Source: Leucobacter viscericola
Lineage (GTDB): Bacteria; Actinomycetota; Actinomycetes; Actinomycetales; Microbacteriaceae
NCBI RefSeq assembly: GCF_011299575.1
Contig: NZ_CP049863.1
Location: 3,534,001 to 3,598,000, forward strand
Direction of reading: 5' to 3'
Length of the DNA: 64,000 nt
Part shown: one piece after another, positions 7,891-19,206 of the stretch
How positions within the stretch are numbered: the stretch's first letter is position 1
Layout of the letters: each line of letters starts with the position of its first letter
Made by a program: the position numbers and the translations under genes
The notes under the pieces: model-generated
What the model saw: the letters and a program-made list of their open reading frames with translations, nothing else
What the model was told of the DNA's origin: nothing
Databases searched by the model: none

Positions 7891-9302
7891 TTGATCTGAC
7901 GCTCGCCGAGATTGCGGCGGCCATGAACGGGCGGCTTGTAATCGGCGGATCAGTCGACTCTGTGTCGGCGGACACCATTGTCAGCGGGGAGTCGCAGACC
8001 GACTCGCGCGAGGTAAAAGCGGGGCAGATCTTCTTCGCCCGTCGCGGTGAAGAAACTGACGGCCACCTTTTTGTTGCGAAAGCGGTCGACGCGGGCGCCG
8101 CGTTGCTCGTTGTTGAGCGTGAGGTCGACGATCGAGTGCCGCAGATTGTGGTCGCCGACGCGACGATCGCACTCGGTCAGCTCGCGACTGCGGTGGTGCA
8201 TCGCGTGCGTGCGGCCGGTGAATTGACAATCGTCGGGATTACCGGGTCGAACGGCAAGACCACGACCAAAAACCTCGTCGCCGCGATGGCGGAGCGACGC
8301 GGATCGTCGGTCGCTTCAGAAAAGTCGTTTAACAACGAGGTGGGCGGCCCGCTCACCATGCTGCGTGTGCAGCAAGACACCCGCACGCTCGTTGCCGAGA
8401 TGGGTGCGAGCGCCGAGGGTGAGATTGCGCGGCTGACGGCCATGGCACCGCCAAGCATCGGTGTTGTGCTCACCGTTGGGCTCGCGCACGCCGGAGAATT
8501 TGGTGGCATCGAGACCACGTTCCGCACCAAGAGCGAGATGGTTCGGGATCTGCCGGACTCCGCGGTGGCGGTACTCAACAGGGATGATCCTCACGTCTCG
8601 CGCATGGCGGAGCTGACGCAGGCCCGAGTGCGCTGGTTCGGCCTGCACCCCGAGGCGCACGTGCGCGCGAGCGACATTGACTCCGACGCTGCTGGCACCC
8701 GCTTTACGCTGCACATCGACGGTGAGTCCGCTCCCGTCAATTTCCACGTGCTCGGCGAGCACCACGTCACCAACGCCCTCGCGGCGGCGACGGTCGGCCA
8801 CGAGCTGGGCCTCAGTCTCGGCGAGATTGTGGATTCTCTGCAGAGCGCCACCAAGGCAGCGCGCTGGCGCATGGAGGTGATGGGCGGCCGTGACGGCGTC
8901 ACAATCGTGAACGACGCCTACAACGCGAGCCCAGACTCGATGGCGGCGGGAATCCGCACCCTCGCGCAGATTCGCAAGCCAGACGGGCGCTCGGTTGCCG
9001 TGCTGGGAGCCATGAGCGAACTCGGCGAGTACTCGATCGAGGAGCACATTCGTATCGGGCTGCAGGCCGTGCGCCTGCGCATCAATGAGCTTGTGGTTGT
9101 GGGTAAAGAAGCTCGCCAACTTCACATCAGCGCCATTAACGAGGGCTCGTGGGATGGCGAGAGTGTGTTCTTCGAAGAGCAGGATGAAGCCTTCGACTAC
9201 CTGATGAGCACGCTGCAACCGAACGACACAGTGCTCGTAAAATCTTCTAACTCCGCGGGACTTCGATTCCTCGGTGACCGACTTGGAGAGGCTTTCGCAT
9301 GA
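7887..9302 (+). CDS. murF: UDP-MurNAc-tripeptide:D-Ala-D-Ala ligase MurF
   Basis: A 471-residue Mur ligase that adds D-Ala-D-Ala to the nucleotide tripeptide in the cytoplasm. The ATP-binding loop is [15 protein letters not shown], followed by [14 protein letters not shown] and the C-terminal block [14 protein letters not shown]. The Mur ligase N-terminal fold ([13 protein letters not shown]) is present. The GTG start lies inside the murE stop (GTGA), and the gene overlaps mraY by four bases, so translation through murE-murF-mraY is probably coupled. Confidence 0.96.
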   Translation: MIDLTLAEIAAAMNGRLVIGGSVDSVSADTIVSGESQTDSREVKAGQIFFARRGEETDGHLFVAKAVDAGAALLVVEREVDDRVPQIVVADATIALGQLATAVVHRVRAAGELTIVGITGSNGKTTTKNLVAAMAERRGSSVASEKSFNNEVGGPLTMLRVQQDTRTLVAEMGASAEGEIARLTAMAPPSIGVVLTVGLAHAGEFGGIETTFRTKSEMVRDLPDSAVAVLNRDDPHVSRMAELTQARVRWFGLHPEAHVRASDIDSDAAGTRFTLHIDGESAPVNFHVLGEHHVTNALAAATVGHELGLSLGEIVDSLQSATKAARWRMEVMGGRDGVTIVNDAYNASPDSMAAGIRTLAQIRKPDGRSVAVLGAMSELGEYSIEEHIRIGLQAVRLRINELVVVGKEARQLHISAINEGSWDGESVFFEEQDEAFDYLMSTLQPNDTVLVKSSNSAGLRFLGDRLGEAFA

Positions 9303-10384
9303 TCGCCCTGTTGATCGCGGGTGGCTTCTCGCTGCTCTATTCGCTGCTGCTGACGCCGCTGTTCGTGCGCGGTTTCCGCAAGCTGTCTTGGGGACAGTTC
9401 ATTCGTGAAGACGGGCCCGAGTCGCACTTTGCGAAGCGTGGCACACCCACCATGGGTGGGCTGATCTTCATCTCTGGCGCCGTCATCGCCTACTTCCTCG
9501 GCAAGTTCTTGATGGGGGAGCAGCCGACACCGTCAGCGCTACTCGTGATCCTGATGGCCGTTGGCTCCGCAGCGGTCGGCTTTATCGACGACTTCTTGAA
9601 GACCCGCAAGCAGCAGTCACTCGGCCTTGGCGGCTGGGCGAAAATTGGTGGCCAGGTGCTCGTGGCGATCGTGTTTGCCTTCCTTGCGCTCCGTTTTCCG
9701 AACGACGCGGGATTCACCCCGGGGTCGACCCACATCTCGATTTTCCGCGATCTCCCCTTCGACTTCATGTCCTTCGGCACGATCCTCGGCATCAGCCTGT
9801 TTGTGCTCTGGGTCATCGTGATTGTTGTGTCGACCACCAACTCCGTGAACGTCACGGACGGGCTTGACGGCCTTGCCGGTGGCGCCTCGATTATGGTCTT
9901 TGGTGCCTACATGATCATCGGCTTCTGGCAGGCCTCGCAGAGTTGCTTCAGCACCGCCTACGAAGCCGGCTGCTACCTCGTGCGCGATCCGATGGATCTC
10001 GCGGTTGTTGCGGCGGCCTTCCTCGGCGGGCTCGGTGGCTTCCTATGGTGGAACACGAGCCCCGCACACGTGTACATGGGCGATACCGGCTCTCTCGGCC
10101 TTGGCGGCGCGATTGCTGCGTTTGCGATCCTCACCCAGACCGAACTGCTGCTTGTGCTGCTCGGCGGTCTCTTCATTATCGAATCGGGATCCGTGATCCT
10201 GCAGCGCGCCTACTTCAAAGTGACGCGGGGCAAACGTATCTTCCTGATGAGCCCTATCCACCACCACTTTGAACTCAAAGGCTGGGCCGAGGTGACGGTG
10301 GTTGTGCGCTTCTGGATAATCGCGGCGCTCTTTGTGATCGCAGGCATTGGTGGATTTTACGGAGAATGGTTGCTGCAGCAGTGA
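9299..10384 (+). CDS. mraY: Phospho-N-acetylmuramoyl-pentapeptide-transferase MraY
   Basis: A 361-residue polytopic membrane enzyme that transfers phospho-MurNAc-pentapeptide to undecaprenyl phosphate to form lipid I. Visible motifs are [10 protein letters not shown] near residue 44, GFIDDFLK near 95 with the catalytic aspartates, [26 protein letters not shown], and the histidine loop [13 protein letters not shown]. About ten hydrophobic segments are present, as expected. It overlaps murF by ATGA and murD at its 3' end. Confidence 0.97.
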   Translation: MIALLIAGGFSLLYSLLLTPLFVRGFRKLSWGQFIREDGPESHFAKRGTPTMGGLIFISGAVIAYFLGKFLMGEQPTPSALLVILMAVGSAAVGFIDDFLKTRKQQSLGLGGWAKIGGQVLVAIVFAFLALRFPNDAGFTPGSTHISIFRDLPFDFMSFGTILGISLFVLWVIVIVVSTTNSVNVTDGLDGLAGGASIMVFGAYMIIGFWQASQSCFSTAYEAGCYLVRDPMDLAVVAAAFLGGLGGFLWWNTSPAHVYMGDTGSLGLGGAIAAFAILTQTELLLVLLGGLFIIESGSVILQRAYFKVTRGKRIFLMSPIHHHFELKGWAEVTVVVRFWIIAALFVIAGIGGFYGEWLLQQ

Positions 10385-11892
10385 CGCAAGAACAGACAAA
10401 CGCGGTGCGGGATCGAGTGCTGGCCCTTTCGAGCTGGCACCACGACTGGAGCGAGCTTCGGGTCGCTGTGCTCGGCCTCGGCGTAACCGGCTTTTCGGTC
10501 GCGGACACACTCGTGGAGCTGGGCTCGCGCGTGCGGGTGATTTACGGCGCCCCCGACCCGGATCGCGAGCGCCTACTCGACGTCATCGGTTCAGAACGCT
10601 ACTGCGACGACAACAACGACGGTCAGCTCACGGACCTGCGGGTGTTTGACCCCGAGCTGGTCATTGTGTCTCCCGGGTATCGCCCTGATCACCCGCTCAC
10701 CACGTGGGCGGCCGAGAACGGCGTTGTTGTGTGGGGCGACATTGAGCTGGGCTGGCGGCTGCGCGATAAGACCGCGCGGATCGCCGACTGGATCTGCATC
10801 ACCGGCACCAATGGCAAGACCACAACGACCGAACTCACCGCGCACATGCTCGTTGCCGGTGGTTTGCGCGCGACACCGGCGGGCAACATCGGCACGCCGA
10901 TTTTGGACGCGCTGCGTGATCCGCAGGGCTACGACGCGCTGGTCGTTGAACTCTCGAGCTTTCAGCTTGAACGCCTGGGCGAGATCTCACCCTACGCGAG
11001 CGCCTGCCTCAACATCGCAGACGATCACCTCGACTGGCACGGCAGCCCCGAGGCGTACCGTGCCGCAAAAGCGAAGGTGTACGAGAACACCCAGGTCGCC
11101 TGCGTGTACAACCGGGCAGACCTTGCAACCGAGCAGATGGTGGAGAACGCCGATGTTGTTGAGGGTGCGCGCGCTATTAGCTTTGGCCTAGATACACCGC
11201 CGCCGAGCGGGTTTGGTGTGATCGAGGGCATTTTGGTTGACCGCGGATTCCACGCGGAGCGCCGCAACGAGGCCTTTGAGCTAGTGACGGTCGACGAACT
11301 ATTTGAGCGCGGAACCGCGGCTCCTCACATGGTGCAAAATATTCTGGCTGCGAGTGCACTCGCGCGGTCTCGCGGGGTTGAACCCACCGAGGTCGCGAGC
11401 GCGATCCTCAGCTTTCAGCCCTCACCCCACCGGGCCCAGCAGCTCGGTGAACACGAGGGCATCCGCTGGATCGACGATTCCAAGGCCACGAATGCGCACG
11501 CCGCAGATGCGTCGTTGCGGGCCCTGAGCGAGGTCGTCTGGATTCTTGGCGGCCAGCTCAAGGGAGTCGACATTGACGAGCTCGTGCTCACGCACGCCCC
11601 GAAGCTGCGGGGTGCGGTTGTGATTGGCTCGGAGCGTACCGAGGTGATGGCGGCGCTGACGCGCCACCTGGGTGAGCTGCCTTTTGTTGAGGTTGCGACG
11701 TCGGATCCCGACCTGATTATGGTTGAGGCGGTTGCGGCGGCTGCGAGGATCGCCCAGTCCGGCGACACGGTTTTGCTCTCACCAGCGGCGGCATCGCTTG
11801 ACCAGTTCAAGGGTTACACAGATCGCGGCCGTCGTTTCCAGGATGCGGTCCGTGAGTTGACCGGAGGAGCCGCGGGTGTCGGCGGGGAGTAA
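10381..11892 (+). CDS. murD: UDP-MurNAc-L-alanine:D-glutamate ligase MurD
   Basis: A Mur ligase of about 503 residues that adds D-Glu. It has an N-terminal Rossmann-like segment ([17 protein letters not shown]), the ATP loop [13 protein letters not shown], and the C-terminal [11 protein letters not shown] and [19 protein letters not shown] signatures. Two starts are possible. ATG at 10366 has GGAG only one base upstream. GTG at 10381 overlaps the mraY stop as GTGA, the junction style used throughout this operon, and is preferred with moderate certainty. The 3' end overlaps ftsW by 17 bases. Confidence 0.93.
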   Translation: MTQEQTNAVRDRVLALSSWHHDWSELRVAVLGLGVTGFSVADTLVELGSRVRVIYGAPDPDRERLLDVIGSERYCDDNNDGQLTDLRVFDPELVIVSPGYRPDHPLTTWAAENGVVVWGDIELGWRLRDKTARIADWICITGTNGKTTTTELTAHMLVAGGLRATPAGNIGTPILDALRDPQGYDALVVELSSFQLERLGEISPYASACLNIADDHLDWHGSPEAYRAAKAKVYENTQVACVYNRADLATEQMVENADVVEGARAISFGLDTPPPSGFGVIEGILVDRGFHAERRNEAFELVTVDELFERGTAAPHMVQNILAASALARSRGVEPTEVASAILSFQPSPHRAQQLGEHEGIRWIDDSKATNAHAADASLRALSEVVWILGGQLKGVDIDELVLTHAPKLRGAVVIGSERTEVMAALTRHLGELPFVEVATSDPDLIMVEAVAAAARIAQSGDTVLLSPAAASLDQFKGYTDRGRRFQDAVRELTGGAAGVGGE

Positions 11893-13078
11893 TCCCGGTG
11901 CTTTTGGCGCCCAGACCCGTATAAGTTTGGGTGCCTCTCTCAGAGCTGGAACAGACCGTACGGTTGCTGCGCTCTACGCCATCACCCTGTTGCTGGTGGG
12001 GTTCGGGCTGATCATGGTGCTTTCGGCGTCTTCGATCACGTCGTATGTGGCTGGACAGGGATTCTTCGGTGGGCTATGGCGTCAAGCAACGTTTGCGCTG
12101 ATCGGGCTTCCACTTATGCTGCTCGCCGCGGCCATGCCGGTAACCTTTTGGAAGCGTTGGGCCTGGTGGCTGTTCGGCATAGGCCTGTTCTTGCAGTTGC
12201 TGGTGTTTACTCCGCTCGGAGTTGAGGTTTACGGTAACCGCAACTGGATCCAGATCGGTACCTCGTTTAGCGCCCAGCCCTCAGAGACGCTCAAGCTTGC
12301 GTTGGTGGTGTGGATCGGCGCGGTGCTGCTGAAAAAGGAGCCGCTACTTGGCGAGATGAAGCACGAGCTGATTCCAGTTGTGTTTCCCGGGGCGGTACTC
12401 GCACTCGGCCTTGTGCTGCTCGGTGATGATCTCGGCACTGTCATGATTATGGCGGCGCTTGTTATTGGCGCGCTGTACTTCGGGGGAGTCAGCTGGAAGT
12501 CGCTCGGGGTCATTGTGCTCGGTGGGGTGCTCGCAGTGATTTTCTTCCTCGTGACGAGCCCGAACCGTATGGCCCGCCTCCTGGGGCACGCTGACGGTGA
12601 CTCTGACTACAGTGGGCTTGGCTGGCAGGCCCTGCACGGTAAATGGGCGCTCGCGGGTGGCGGACTCTTTGGTGTTGGTTTGGGCGGCTCGAAGGCGAAG
12701 TGGAATTGGCTTCCCGCGGCAGACAACGACTTCATCTTCGCGATCATTGGCGAAGAGCTTGGGCTCATCGGCGCCATTCTCGTCGTGGCAATGTTTGTGG
12801 TGCTCGCCCTCGTGATGCTGCGTGTCATTGCGCGGGCGAGGGATCGTTTTGGCAAGGCGGTTGTGGGCGGCGTGATGGTCTGGATCATCGGCCAGGCCTT
12901 CGTCAACATTGCCGTGGTCGTCGGGATCCTGCCGGTTCTCGGTGTTCCCCTTCCGCTCATCAGTTCGGGAGGCACGGCGCTCATTGCGTGTTTGGTCGCA
13001 ATGGGCGTGGTGATTTCGATCGCGCGCGACGGCACGCTGTACCAGCGAGAGCTCGCGGAGGGTAAGCTTCTGCGATGA
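11876..13078 (+). CDS. ftsW: Septal peptidoglycan glycosyltransferase FtsW (SEDS)
   Basis: A 400-residue SEDS-family membrane protein with about ten transmembrane helices. It polymerises lipid II glycan strands together with FtsI. SEDS landmarks include GNRNWIQIGTSFSAQPSETLKL, LGDDLGTVMIM, SGLGWQALHGKWALAGGGLFGVGLG, FIFAIIGEELGLIG and the C-terminal GVPLPLISSGGTAL. The GTG at 11876 is set by GGAGGA (11863-11868) inside murD. It overlaps murG by ATGA. Confidence 0.96.
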   Translation: MSAGSNPGAFGAQTRISLGASLRAGTDRTVAALYAITLLLVGFGLIMVLSASSITSYVAGQGFFGGLWRQATFALIGLPLMLLAAAMPVTFWKRWAWWLFGIGLFLQLLVFTPLGVEVYGNRNWIQIGTSFSAQPSETLKLALVVWIGAVLLKKEPLLGEMKHELIPVVFPGAVLALGLVLLGDDLGTVMIMAALVIGALYFGGVSWKSLGVIVLGGVLAVIFFLVTSPNRMARLLGHADGDSDYSGLGWQALHGKWALAGGGLFGVGLGGSKAKWNWLPAADNDFIFAIIGEELGLIGAILVVAMFVVLALVMLRVIARARDRFGKAVVGGVMVWIIGQAFVNIAVVVGILPVLGVPLPLISSGGTALIACLVAMGVVISIARDGTLYQRELAEGKLLR

Positions 13079-14148
13079 CCAGCTATCTGCTTGCAGGAGG
13101 TGGCACCGCGGGACACGTAAACCCGCTGCTAGCCCTCGCCGACCTTATTCGTGCTCAGGAACCCGACGCGGAGGTGCTCGTTCTTGGCACCCGCGAGGGG
13201 CTCGAGGCCAGGCTTGTGCCCGAGCGCGGTTACGAGCTGGCATTCATCGCCCGGCTCCCGTTTCCGAGGAGACCGAACGCAGCGGCGCTGAAGTTTCCTG
13301 CGCGCTTCGCGGGTGCGGTGCGCGAGGTGCGCGAGTTGATCCGCTCTAGGGGGATCGACGTTGTTGTGGGCTTTGGCGGTTACGCCGCTGCCCCCGCGTA
13401 TCGAGCGGCAAAGGCCGAGAACATTCCGTACGTGATCCACGAGGCGAACGCGAAGCCCGGAATGGCAAACAAACTGGGCGCGCGCAACACGAACTTTGTT
13501 GCCGTGACGTTCCCCGGCACCCCCATCGCGGGGGCCCGAGTAACGGGGATGCCGCTGCGGCCCGAGATCACGGGACTCGATCGTGCCGGATTGCGCGCGA
13601 GTGCTCGCGAACATTTTGGCCTCGATCCCGAACGGCGCACACTTCTTGTGACCGGGGGATCCCTGGGCGCCCGCGCGATCAACCACGGGATTTCTTCGGC
13701 AGCTGCCGACTTGACCGCAGCCGGTGTGCAGGTGCTGCACGTCTGGGGTGGGCTCACGGAGCTCGAGGATCCCGGTGTGCCCGGTTACAGCGTCATTCCC
13801 TACTGTGACCGCATGGATCTCGCGTTTGCCGCCTGTGACCTTGCAGTCTCGCGCGCCGGTTCCACGACGGTGAGTGAACTTGCTGGCCTCGGTGTGCCCG
13901 CGGTTCTTGTTCCCTACAGCCATGGGAATGGCGAGCAGCGTTTTAACGCGGCGAGTGTGGTGTCTGCGGGGGGCGCGCTTCTTGTTGAAGACACCGAGCT
14001 GACACCTGTTTGGGTGCGGGAGACGCTTATCCCGTTGCTGGGAGACGAGACGCGTCTCGCCGATATGTCGGCCCGGGCACGCAGCGCGGGCTCGCTTGAT
14101 GGCACCGAGCGACTGCTCGAGATGGTGCGGGAGGCGCTGGCGGGGTAG
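13075..14148 (+). CDS. murG: Lipid II synthase MurG (GlcNAc transferase)
   Basis: A 357-residue GT28 glycosyltransferase that converts lipid I to lipid II on the inner membrane face. The N-terminal [19 protein letters not shown] loop, the [14 protein letters not shown] block, [12 protein letters not shown], and the UDP-GlcNAc-binding [26 protein letters not shown] are all present. Full length and four-base coupled to ftsW. A 64-base gap with its own RBS separates it from murC. Confidence 0.96.
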   Translation: MTSYLLAGGGTAGHVNPLLALADLIRAQEPDAEVLVLGTREGLEARLVPERGYELAFIARLPFPRRPNAAALKFPARFAGAVREVRELIRSRGIDVVVGFGGYAAAPAYRAAKAENIPYVIHEANAKPGMANKLGARNTNFVAVTFPGTPIAGARVTGMPLRPEITGLDRAGLRASAREHFGLDPERRTLLVTGGSLGARAINHGISSAAADLTAAGVQVLHVWGGLTELEDPGVPGYSVIPYCDRMDLAFAACDLAVSRAGSTTVSELAGLGVPAVLVPYSHGNGEQRFNAASVVSAGGALLVEDTELTPVWVRETLIPLLGDETRLADMSARARSAGSLDGTERLLEMVREALAG

Positions 14149-14212
14149 CTCGTGTGATCTTCCAAGCCGCATAGCGCTATTCTTGACGGGCAGACCCCCA
14201 GAAGGAGCCCCG

Positions 14213-15643
14213 ATGATTTACCCTGATCTCGATCTGAAGATTCCCGCCGATCTCGGTAACGTCCACTTTGTTGGCATTGGCGGGTCAGGCATGAGCGGAA
14301 TCGCCCGCATGATGCATCAGGCTGGGGTTCGGGTCACGGGATCCGATCGCAGCGCAAACTACTCGACCAAAGCGCTCGAAGAGCTCGGCATCAAGGTCGC
14401 GATCGGCCACGACGCCGCGAACGTCGGTGACGCCGACACGCTCGTTGTGACCGGAGCGCTCTGGCAAGATAATCCCGAGTATCAGCTGGCCCTCACAAAG
14501 GGCCTACCGGTGCTGCACCGCTCCCAGGCGCTCGCCTGGCTGTCGCGCAATAGGCGTGTGGTGGCGGTTGCCGGTGCCCACGGCAAAACCACCTCGACCG
14601 GCATGCTCGTTACGGGCATGCTCGGTCTCGGGCTCGATCCGTCTTTTGTGAACGGCGGGATCATCGAGTCGCTGGGAGTGAGTTCGGGCGCGGGCGCGGA
14701 CGAACTGTTTGCAATTGAGGCAGACGAGTCTGACAAGTCATTTTTGCTCTACGAGACGGCAGTTGCGCTCATCACCAACGTAGACCCGGAACACCTCGAC
14801 TTCTACGGCTCCCGTGAAGCGTTCATGCAGGCGTTTGTCGACTTCGCCCGTGGTGCCACCGAACAGATCGTGATCTCTGCCGATGACAAGGGGGCGCTTG
14901 AAGTGCTCGCTGCCCTCCGTGCGGCGGGGACAACAACACCGATTCGCACCTTCGGTGAGGCCGCAGATGCCGATGTGCGACTGGTCGACGTTGATGATTC
15001 CGACCTCGTGCGCTTTGGGGTCGAGATCGACGGCAACCGTTTCGACGCACAGCTCGGTGTGTATGGCCGCCACAACGCCCTGAACGCCGTTGGTGTGCTT
15101 GCCGTACTGACCGCCCTTGGACACGAACCGGGCGCCGCCCTGGCCGCCATTGCAGAGTTTGGTGGCACAAAGCGTCGCTTTGAATTTCACGCGGATGTTG
15201 CGGGTGTGCGTGTCTACGACGACTACGCTCACCACCCGACCGAGGTTGCAGCGCTCCTTGATTCGGCCCGCGCTGTGGTCGGTGAGGGGCGCCTGATCGC
15301 GGTACACCAGCCGCACCTCTTCAGCCGAACCAGTACCTTCCACCGCGAGTTCGCGGAGGCGCTTGAACAGGGTGCCGATCACACGGTGGTGCTCGCGGTT
15401 GACGGCGCGCGCGAGGATCCGGTGCCCGGTGTGACAGGCGAGCTGGTGTCCCGCGACTTCAACGATGCCTCAAAGGTGGCTTACCTTGACAACTGGCAGA
15501 ACGCCGCGGATTACCTCGCTGAAATCGCCAAGCCCGGTGACGTGATGGTCACGATGAGCTGCGGAACGGTCTACCAGATCATCCCGCAGATCGTGGCAGC
15601 GCTGCAGAACCGCTTCGACGTCGCGGAGCCTGCAGCGAAGTGA
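14213..15643 (+). CDS. murC: UDP-N-acetylmuramate--amino acid ligase MurC
   Basis: A 476-residue Mur ligase that adds the first amino acid to UDP-MurNAc. The N-terminal motif is [16 protein letters not shown], the ATP loop [11 protein letters not shown], then [10 protein letters not shown] and the C-terminal [15 protein letters not shown]. The ATG at 14213 is chosen because AAGGAG (14202-14207) precedes it; the reading frame is open further upstream into murG but without a comparable RBS. In bacteria with B-type peptidoglycan this enzyme may add glycine rather than alanine, which sequence alone does not decide. It overlaps ftsQ as GTGA. Confidence 0.95.
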   Translation: MIYPDLDLKIPADLGNVHFVGIGGSGMSGIARMMHQAGVRVTGSDRSANYSTKALEELGIKVAIGHDAANVGDADTLVVTGALWQDNPEYQLALTKGLPVLHRSQALAWLSRNRRVVAVAGAHGKTTSTGMLVTGMLGLGLDPSFVNGGIIESLGVSSGAGADELFAIEADESDKSFLLYETAVALITNVDPEHLDFYGSREAFMQAFVDFARGATEQIVISADDKGALEVLAALRAAGTTTPIRTFGEAADADVRLVDVDDSDLVRFGVEIDGNRFDAQLGVYGRHNALNAVGVLAVLTALGHEPGAALAAIAEFGGTKRRFEFHADVAGVRVYDDYAHHPTEVAALLDSARAVVGEGRLIAVHQPHLFSRTSTFHREFAEALEQGADHTVVLAVDGAREDPVPGVTGELVSRDFNDASKVAYLDNWQNAADYLAEIAKPGDVMVTMSCGTVYQIIPQIVAALQNRFDVAEPAAK

Positions 15644-16641
15644 AACGACCAGGCGGGTTTGACCGGTTGCCGGATCGGCAGGAGCCCGATGAGCAGCCGA
15701 TCGCGTCGGTGTCGGTTCCATCGGTGCCGGTCCCATCGGTGCCGGAAACTGACGAAGACCCGGCCCCCGATCATTCGCGACGACTGAGCGGCGTGCTGCG
15801 CAGGTTTCAATCTGAGGCGTCAAACGACCTCGAGTCAGCCTCGGAGCCGGTGTATCGGGCGGAGCCCGACCCGGTAGCCGAGGCAGAGCGACAGCTGCGT
15901 GAGGCCGCTCGCCGGGTGAAGTCTCAGCAGAAGCGAGAGAGCCGCAGATTCTCGGCGCATACGCGTCGGCGTCGGCGCAACTGGTTTATCGCGCTCGGAA
16001 CCGTTGCCGCGCTTGCGCTCTTTGTGGCAGTGGGGGTTTTTACGCCCCTCATGGCGGTGCGTGATGTGCAGATCGAGGGTGCCACAAGCGTCAAAGTTGA
16101 AGACCTGCAAAAGGCACTGTCGGACTTTAGGGGAGTGCCGCTCGCGCTTGTTCAGGATTCCGCGATCCGAGATGCCCTCGAGCCCTTCCCCGGGATCGAG
16201 CGGTATTCCATGGAGGTGATCCCGCCGAGCACGCTCAAAGTACGTATTGAGGAGCGTGTACCGGTGCTGTCGATCGAAAAGGGTGGCGCGTTCCAGCTCT
16301 ACGATGCGGCGGGTGTCATGCTTGGAACCGCGGAGGCCCCGCCAGCGGGAGTACCACTCGCGAGCGGCCCAGCATCAGACAAAAAGTCGAAGGCCTTCGC
16401 CGCTTCAGCCCGCGTGCTGCGCGACATGCCGGCCGAACTGCGCGCGCAGGTTGTGTCGATCACCGCCTCAAGCGGTCAGGACGTGACCCTCAAGCTCGCG
16501 AGCGGGGTTGAAGTGATGTGGGGCGACGCCGAACTCTCGAAGAAAAAGGCCGTTGTGCTCACCTCGATGCTGGGTGCCCTTGGCGATCGCGCGGTCACGC
16601 GCATCGACGTTTCATCAACTGAGGCCCCCGTCTTCCAGTAG
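15640..16641 (+). CDS. ftsQ: Cell division protein FtsQ/DivIB
   Basis: A 333-residue bitopic protein with a long acidic and arginine-rich cytoplasmic N-terminus (about 110 residues, with a repeated [12 protein letters not shown] stretch), one transmembrane helix near residues 114-134 ([20 protein letters not shown]), then a POTRA domain ([20 protein letters not shown]) and the FtsQ/DivIB C-terminal domain ([21 protein letters not shown]). It links FtsL and DivIC at the septum. GTG start overlapping the murC stop; about 120 bases precede ftsZ. Confidence 0.93.
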   Translation: MKRPGGFDRLPDRQEPDEQPIASVSVPSVPVPSVPETDEDPAPDHSRRLSGVLRRFQSEASNDLESASEPVYRAEPDPVAEAERQLREAARRVKSQQKRESRRFSAHTRRRRRNWFIALGTVAALALFVAVGVFTPLMAVRDVQIEGATSVKVEDLQKALSDFRGVPLALVQDSAIRDALEPFPGIERYSMEVIPPSTLKVRIEERVPVLSIEKGGAFQLYDAAGVMLGTAEAPPAGVPLASGPASDKKSKAFAASARVLRDMPAELRAQVVSITASSGQDVTLKLASGVEVMWGDAELSKKKAVVLTSMLGALGDRAVTRIDVSSTEAPVFQ

Positions 16642-16670
16642 TTTCGGCGTGTCTCCGGGCGACTTGCCTC

Positions 16671-16720
16671 CCTGGGACATACCTTGGTGCCCAGGAAATG
16701 TATACGGCGATACTAACTTT
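16671..16720 (+). promoter_or_regulatory. Putative ftsZ promoter or hairpin region
   Basis: The 121-base gap before ftsZ holds a 6-bp inverted repeat (CCTGGG at 16671 and CCCAGG at 16690) followed by an AT-rich patch (TATACGGCGATACTAAC). It may be an extra ftsZ promoter, as many actinobacteria transcribe ftsZ from several. No convincing -35/-10 pair with ideal spacing is seen, so this is tentative. Confidence 0.3.
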
Positions 16721-16762
16721 TAACTTCAGGTAGAGGTTTAGGGTTAGGGGCGGAGGAACCAC

Positions 16763-17965
16763 GTGTCAACGAACCAGAACTACCTCGCGGTGATCAAGGT
16801 CGTCGGTGTTGGCGGCGGTGGCGTCAACGCTGTCAACCGCATGATCGAGCTTGGTCTGCGCGGAGTTGAGTTCATTGCCGTGAACACCGACGCGCAGGCG
16901 CTGCTGCTCAGCGACGCCGACGTCAAGCTCGATATCGGACGCGAACTCACTCGCGGACTTGGCGCTGGCGCCGATCCCGAGGTGGGGCGTCGCGCAGCCG
17001 AGGACCACGCCGAGGAAATCGAAGAGGCTCTCGCCGGCTCCGACATGATCTTTGTTACCGCGGGTGAGGGTGGTGGCACCGGCACCGGTGCTGCTCCGGT
17101 CGTGGCGCGGATCGCAAAGTCGATCGGTGCGCTCACCATCGGTGTTGTGACCCGTCCCTTTAGCTTCGAGGGCAAGCGCCGTGCTGCCCAGGCCGATGCC
17201 GGTGTGCACACGCTGCGCGAGGCCGTCGACACGCTCATCGTTGTGCCAAACGACCGCCTGCTCGACATCAGCGAGCCGGGCATCAGCATGATCGAAGCGT
17301 TTGCCGCAGCAGATCAGGTGCTGCTCGCCGGTGTCTCAGGTATCACCGATCTGATTACCACCCCGGGTCTCATCAACCTTGACTTCGCGGACGTGAAGTC
17401 GGTTATGCAGGGAGCCGGTGCTGCCCTCATGGGTATCGGATCGGCGCGGGGTGCTGACAGGGCCATTAAGGCGGCCGAGCTTGCCGTTGCTTCGCCGCTG
17501 CTTGAGGCCTCGGTTGAGGGCGCCCACGGTGTGCTGCTCTCCATTCAGGGATCCTCGAACCTCGCGCTCAGCGAGATCTACGAGGCATCGACCCTCGTGC
17601 AAGACGTTGTGCACCCCGAGGCAAACATCATCTTCGGTACGGTCATTGACGACACGCTCGGTGACGAGGTGCGCGTCACGGTGATCGCCGCTGGTTTTGA
17701 CGATGAGCCCGTCGCGCAGACCGCTCCCGTCGAGCGTGGCCGCCGCGGCAGCCACGTCGAGGGCATCGATGAGGCTGCAAGCACGGCCCGCATTGCCGCC
17801 GGTGTTGGCGCGGTGAGCGCCGGGGGTGCTGAATCGCTCTCCAGCCCCGCTACGGGGCAGTTCGGTGAAGTGCTTTCGAACCCTCCCGTTGAGGCGCAGC
17901 TGCCTGATCCAGCGTTTGACGGCGATGACGATGACGACCTCGACATTCCCGAGTTCCTGAGGTAA
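16763..17965 (+). CDS. ftsZ: Cell division GTPase FtsZ
   Basis: A 400-residue tubulin-like GTPase that forms the Z-ring. The GTP-binding signature [10 protein letters not shown] begins at residue 103. The T3 and T7 loop regions ([23 protein letters not shown]) are intact. After a variable linker, the C-terminal peptide DIPEFLR is the binding site for SepF and FtsW in actinobacteria. GTG start with RBS GGAGG. The genome segment has no ftsA, so SepF, encoded two genes downstream, is the likely membrane tether. Confidence 0.98.
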   Translation: MSTNQNYLAVIKVVGVGGGGVNAVNRMIELGLRGVEFIAVNTDAQALLLSDADVKLDIGRELTRGLGAGADPEVGRRAAEDHAEEIEEALAGSDMIFVTAGEGGGTGTGAAPVVARIAKSIGALTIGVVTRPFSFEGKRRAAQADAGVHTLREAVDTLIVVPNDRLLDISEPGISMIEAFAAADQVLLAGVSGITDLITTPGLINLDFADVKSVMQGAGAALMGIGSARGADRAIKAAELAVASPLLEASVEGAHGVLLSIQGSSNLALSEIYEASTLVQDVVHPEANIIFGTVIDDTLGDEVRVTVIAAGFDDEPVAQTAPVERGRRGSHVEGIDEAASTARIAAGVGAVSAGGAESLSSPATGQFGEVLSNPPVEAQLPDPAFDGDDDDDLDIPEFLR

Positions 17966-17969
17966 TTCG

Positions 17970-18671
17970 TTGGCAAACGAAGCCCTGGCGTCATACCCGG
18001 AACTCGGTGCCCGCCTGCAACAAGTGCAGGAGGGTATCGCTGAGGCCTGCAAGCAGGCCTCCCGAGACGCTGGCGACGTTACGCTCATCGTGGTGACGAA
18101 GTTTCACCCCGCGAGCCTCGTGGCTGCCCTCGCTGAGCTGGGGGTCCGCGACGTTGGCGAGAATCGTCACCAGGAAGCCCAGGCAAAGGCCGAGGAGCTC
18201 GCGCAGCTTGATCTGAACTGGCACTTCATCGGCCAGTTGCAGACAAAGAAGGCGCGGCAGGCCGCGCGGTACGCACACGCGATCCACTCGATTGATCGCG
18301 AGCGGCTCGTTGATGCGCTCGCGGATCCCGAATCTGAGCGAACGATTGATGCGTTTGTGCAGATCAACCTTACGGATGACCCGGGTCGCGGGGGAGTTGC
18401 CCCCGACGGGATCGAAGCTCTCGCCGAGAAAGTGCTGGCAACGCCCTCGCTGCGACTGCGCGGTGTGATGTCGGTGGCGCCGTTGGAAGAGCCCGCCGCG
18501 GCTGCGTTCGAGCGCCTTGCGGGTTACTCGGATCGGGTGCGGGCGCTTGACGCCAGTGCCTCGGCGATATCCGCGGGGATGACACACGACTACGTCGAGG
18601 CCATTGCGGCGGGCGCGACACACCTTCGTATTGGCAGTGCAATCACGGGTAATCGGCCGGAGCACCGGTAG
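17970..18671 (+). CDS. YggS/YlmE-family PLP-binding protein
   Basis: A 233-residue alanine-racemase-fold protein that binds pyridoxal phosphate and takes part in PLP homeostasis. The PLP lysine lies in LIVVTKFHPASLV. GENRHQEAQAK, WHFIGQLQTKKARQAA, the SIDRERL block and the C-terminal LRIGSAITGNR are all family hallmarks. TTG start with GAGG a few bases upstream, four bases after ftsZ. The ftsZ-yggS-sepF-yggT-divIVA order is the usual Gram-positive arrangement. Confidence 0.93.
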   Translation: MANEALASYPELGARLQQVQEGIAEACKQASRDAGDVTLIVVTKFHPASLVAALAELGVRDVGENRHQEAQAKAEELAQLDLNWHFIGQLQTKKARQAARYAHAIHSIDRERLVDALADPESERTIDAFVQINLTDDPGRGGVAPDGIEALAEKVLATPSLRLRGVMSVAPLEEPAAAAFERLAGYSDRVRALDASASAISAGMTHDYVEAIAAGATHLRIGSAITGNRPEHR

Positions 18672-18701
18672 TCTCAAGACACCGCACCGTTGGGAGAGAA
18701 A

Positions 18702-19205
18702 ATGAGTAACGCGCTGAAGAAGACCATGGTGTTCCTGGGACTCGCCGAGGAAGACCTCGAAGACCAGAACGCCACGGCACAGCAGCCGACCCAGTCGGTG
18801 CAGCAGAGCTCTGCCGCCACGCCGGCGGCGAAGCCTCAGAACAGCCGCCCTGCTCCGCAGCGCGCGGCCGTCACGCCCCTGCGTAGGGTTACGCCCACCA
18901 GGCAGGCTGGCGCTCCCGTGATGAACGAGATTTTGACGGTTCACCCCGCAGAGTACCGCGACGCAAAGTCGATCGCAGAGGGCTTCCGCGACGGTCTTCC
19001 CGTTATCATCAACCTGTCGCGCATGAACGAACCAGACGCAAAGCGCCTCATCGACTTCGCGAGCGGTTTGACCATGGGCCTCAACGGGCGCATCGAGCGT
19101 GTCACGAGCAAGGTCTTTCTGCTGACCCCCGAGCACATCGAGGTTGGCAGCGACGAATCGGCGCCGAACGACAGCGGTTCGTTCTTTGTGACGCCTTCCG
19201 CATAA
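18702..19205 (+). CDS. sepF: Cell division protein SepF
   Basis: A 167-residue protein with an N-terminal membrane-binding amphipathic helix (MSNALKKTMVFLGLAEED), a Pro/Ala/Gln-rich linker to about residue 75, and the SepF core (VHPAEYRDAKSIAEGFRDGL, VIINLSRM, DFASGLTMGLNGRIERV, VFLLTPEH). It tethers FtsZ to the membrane in organisms lacking FtsA. The ATG at 18702 has GGAGAG at 18693-18698; the TTG at 18690 would lie upstream of that RBS. Confidence 0.94.
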   Translation: MSNALKKTMVFLGLAEEDLEDQNATAQQPTQSVQQSSAATPAAKPQNSRPAPQRAAVTPLRRVTPTRQAGAPVMNEILTVHPAEYRDAKSIAEGFRDGLPVIINLSRMNEPDAKRLIDFASGLTMGLNGRIERVTSKVFLLTPEHIEVGSDESAPNDSGSFFVTPSA

Positions 19206-19206
19206 C

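Noticed and set aside
8316..9218. 300-codon minus-strand ORF opposite murF
   Set aside because: Shadow of murF; His/Arg/Ala-rich with no domain.
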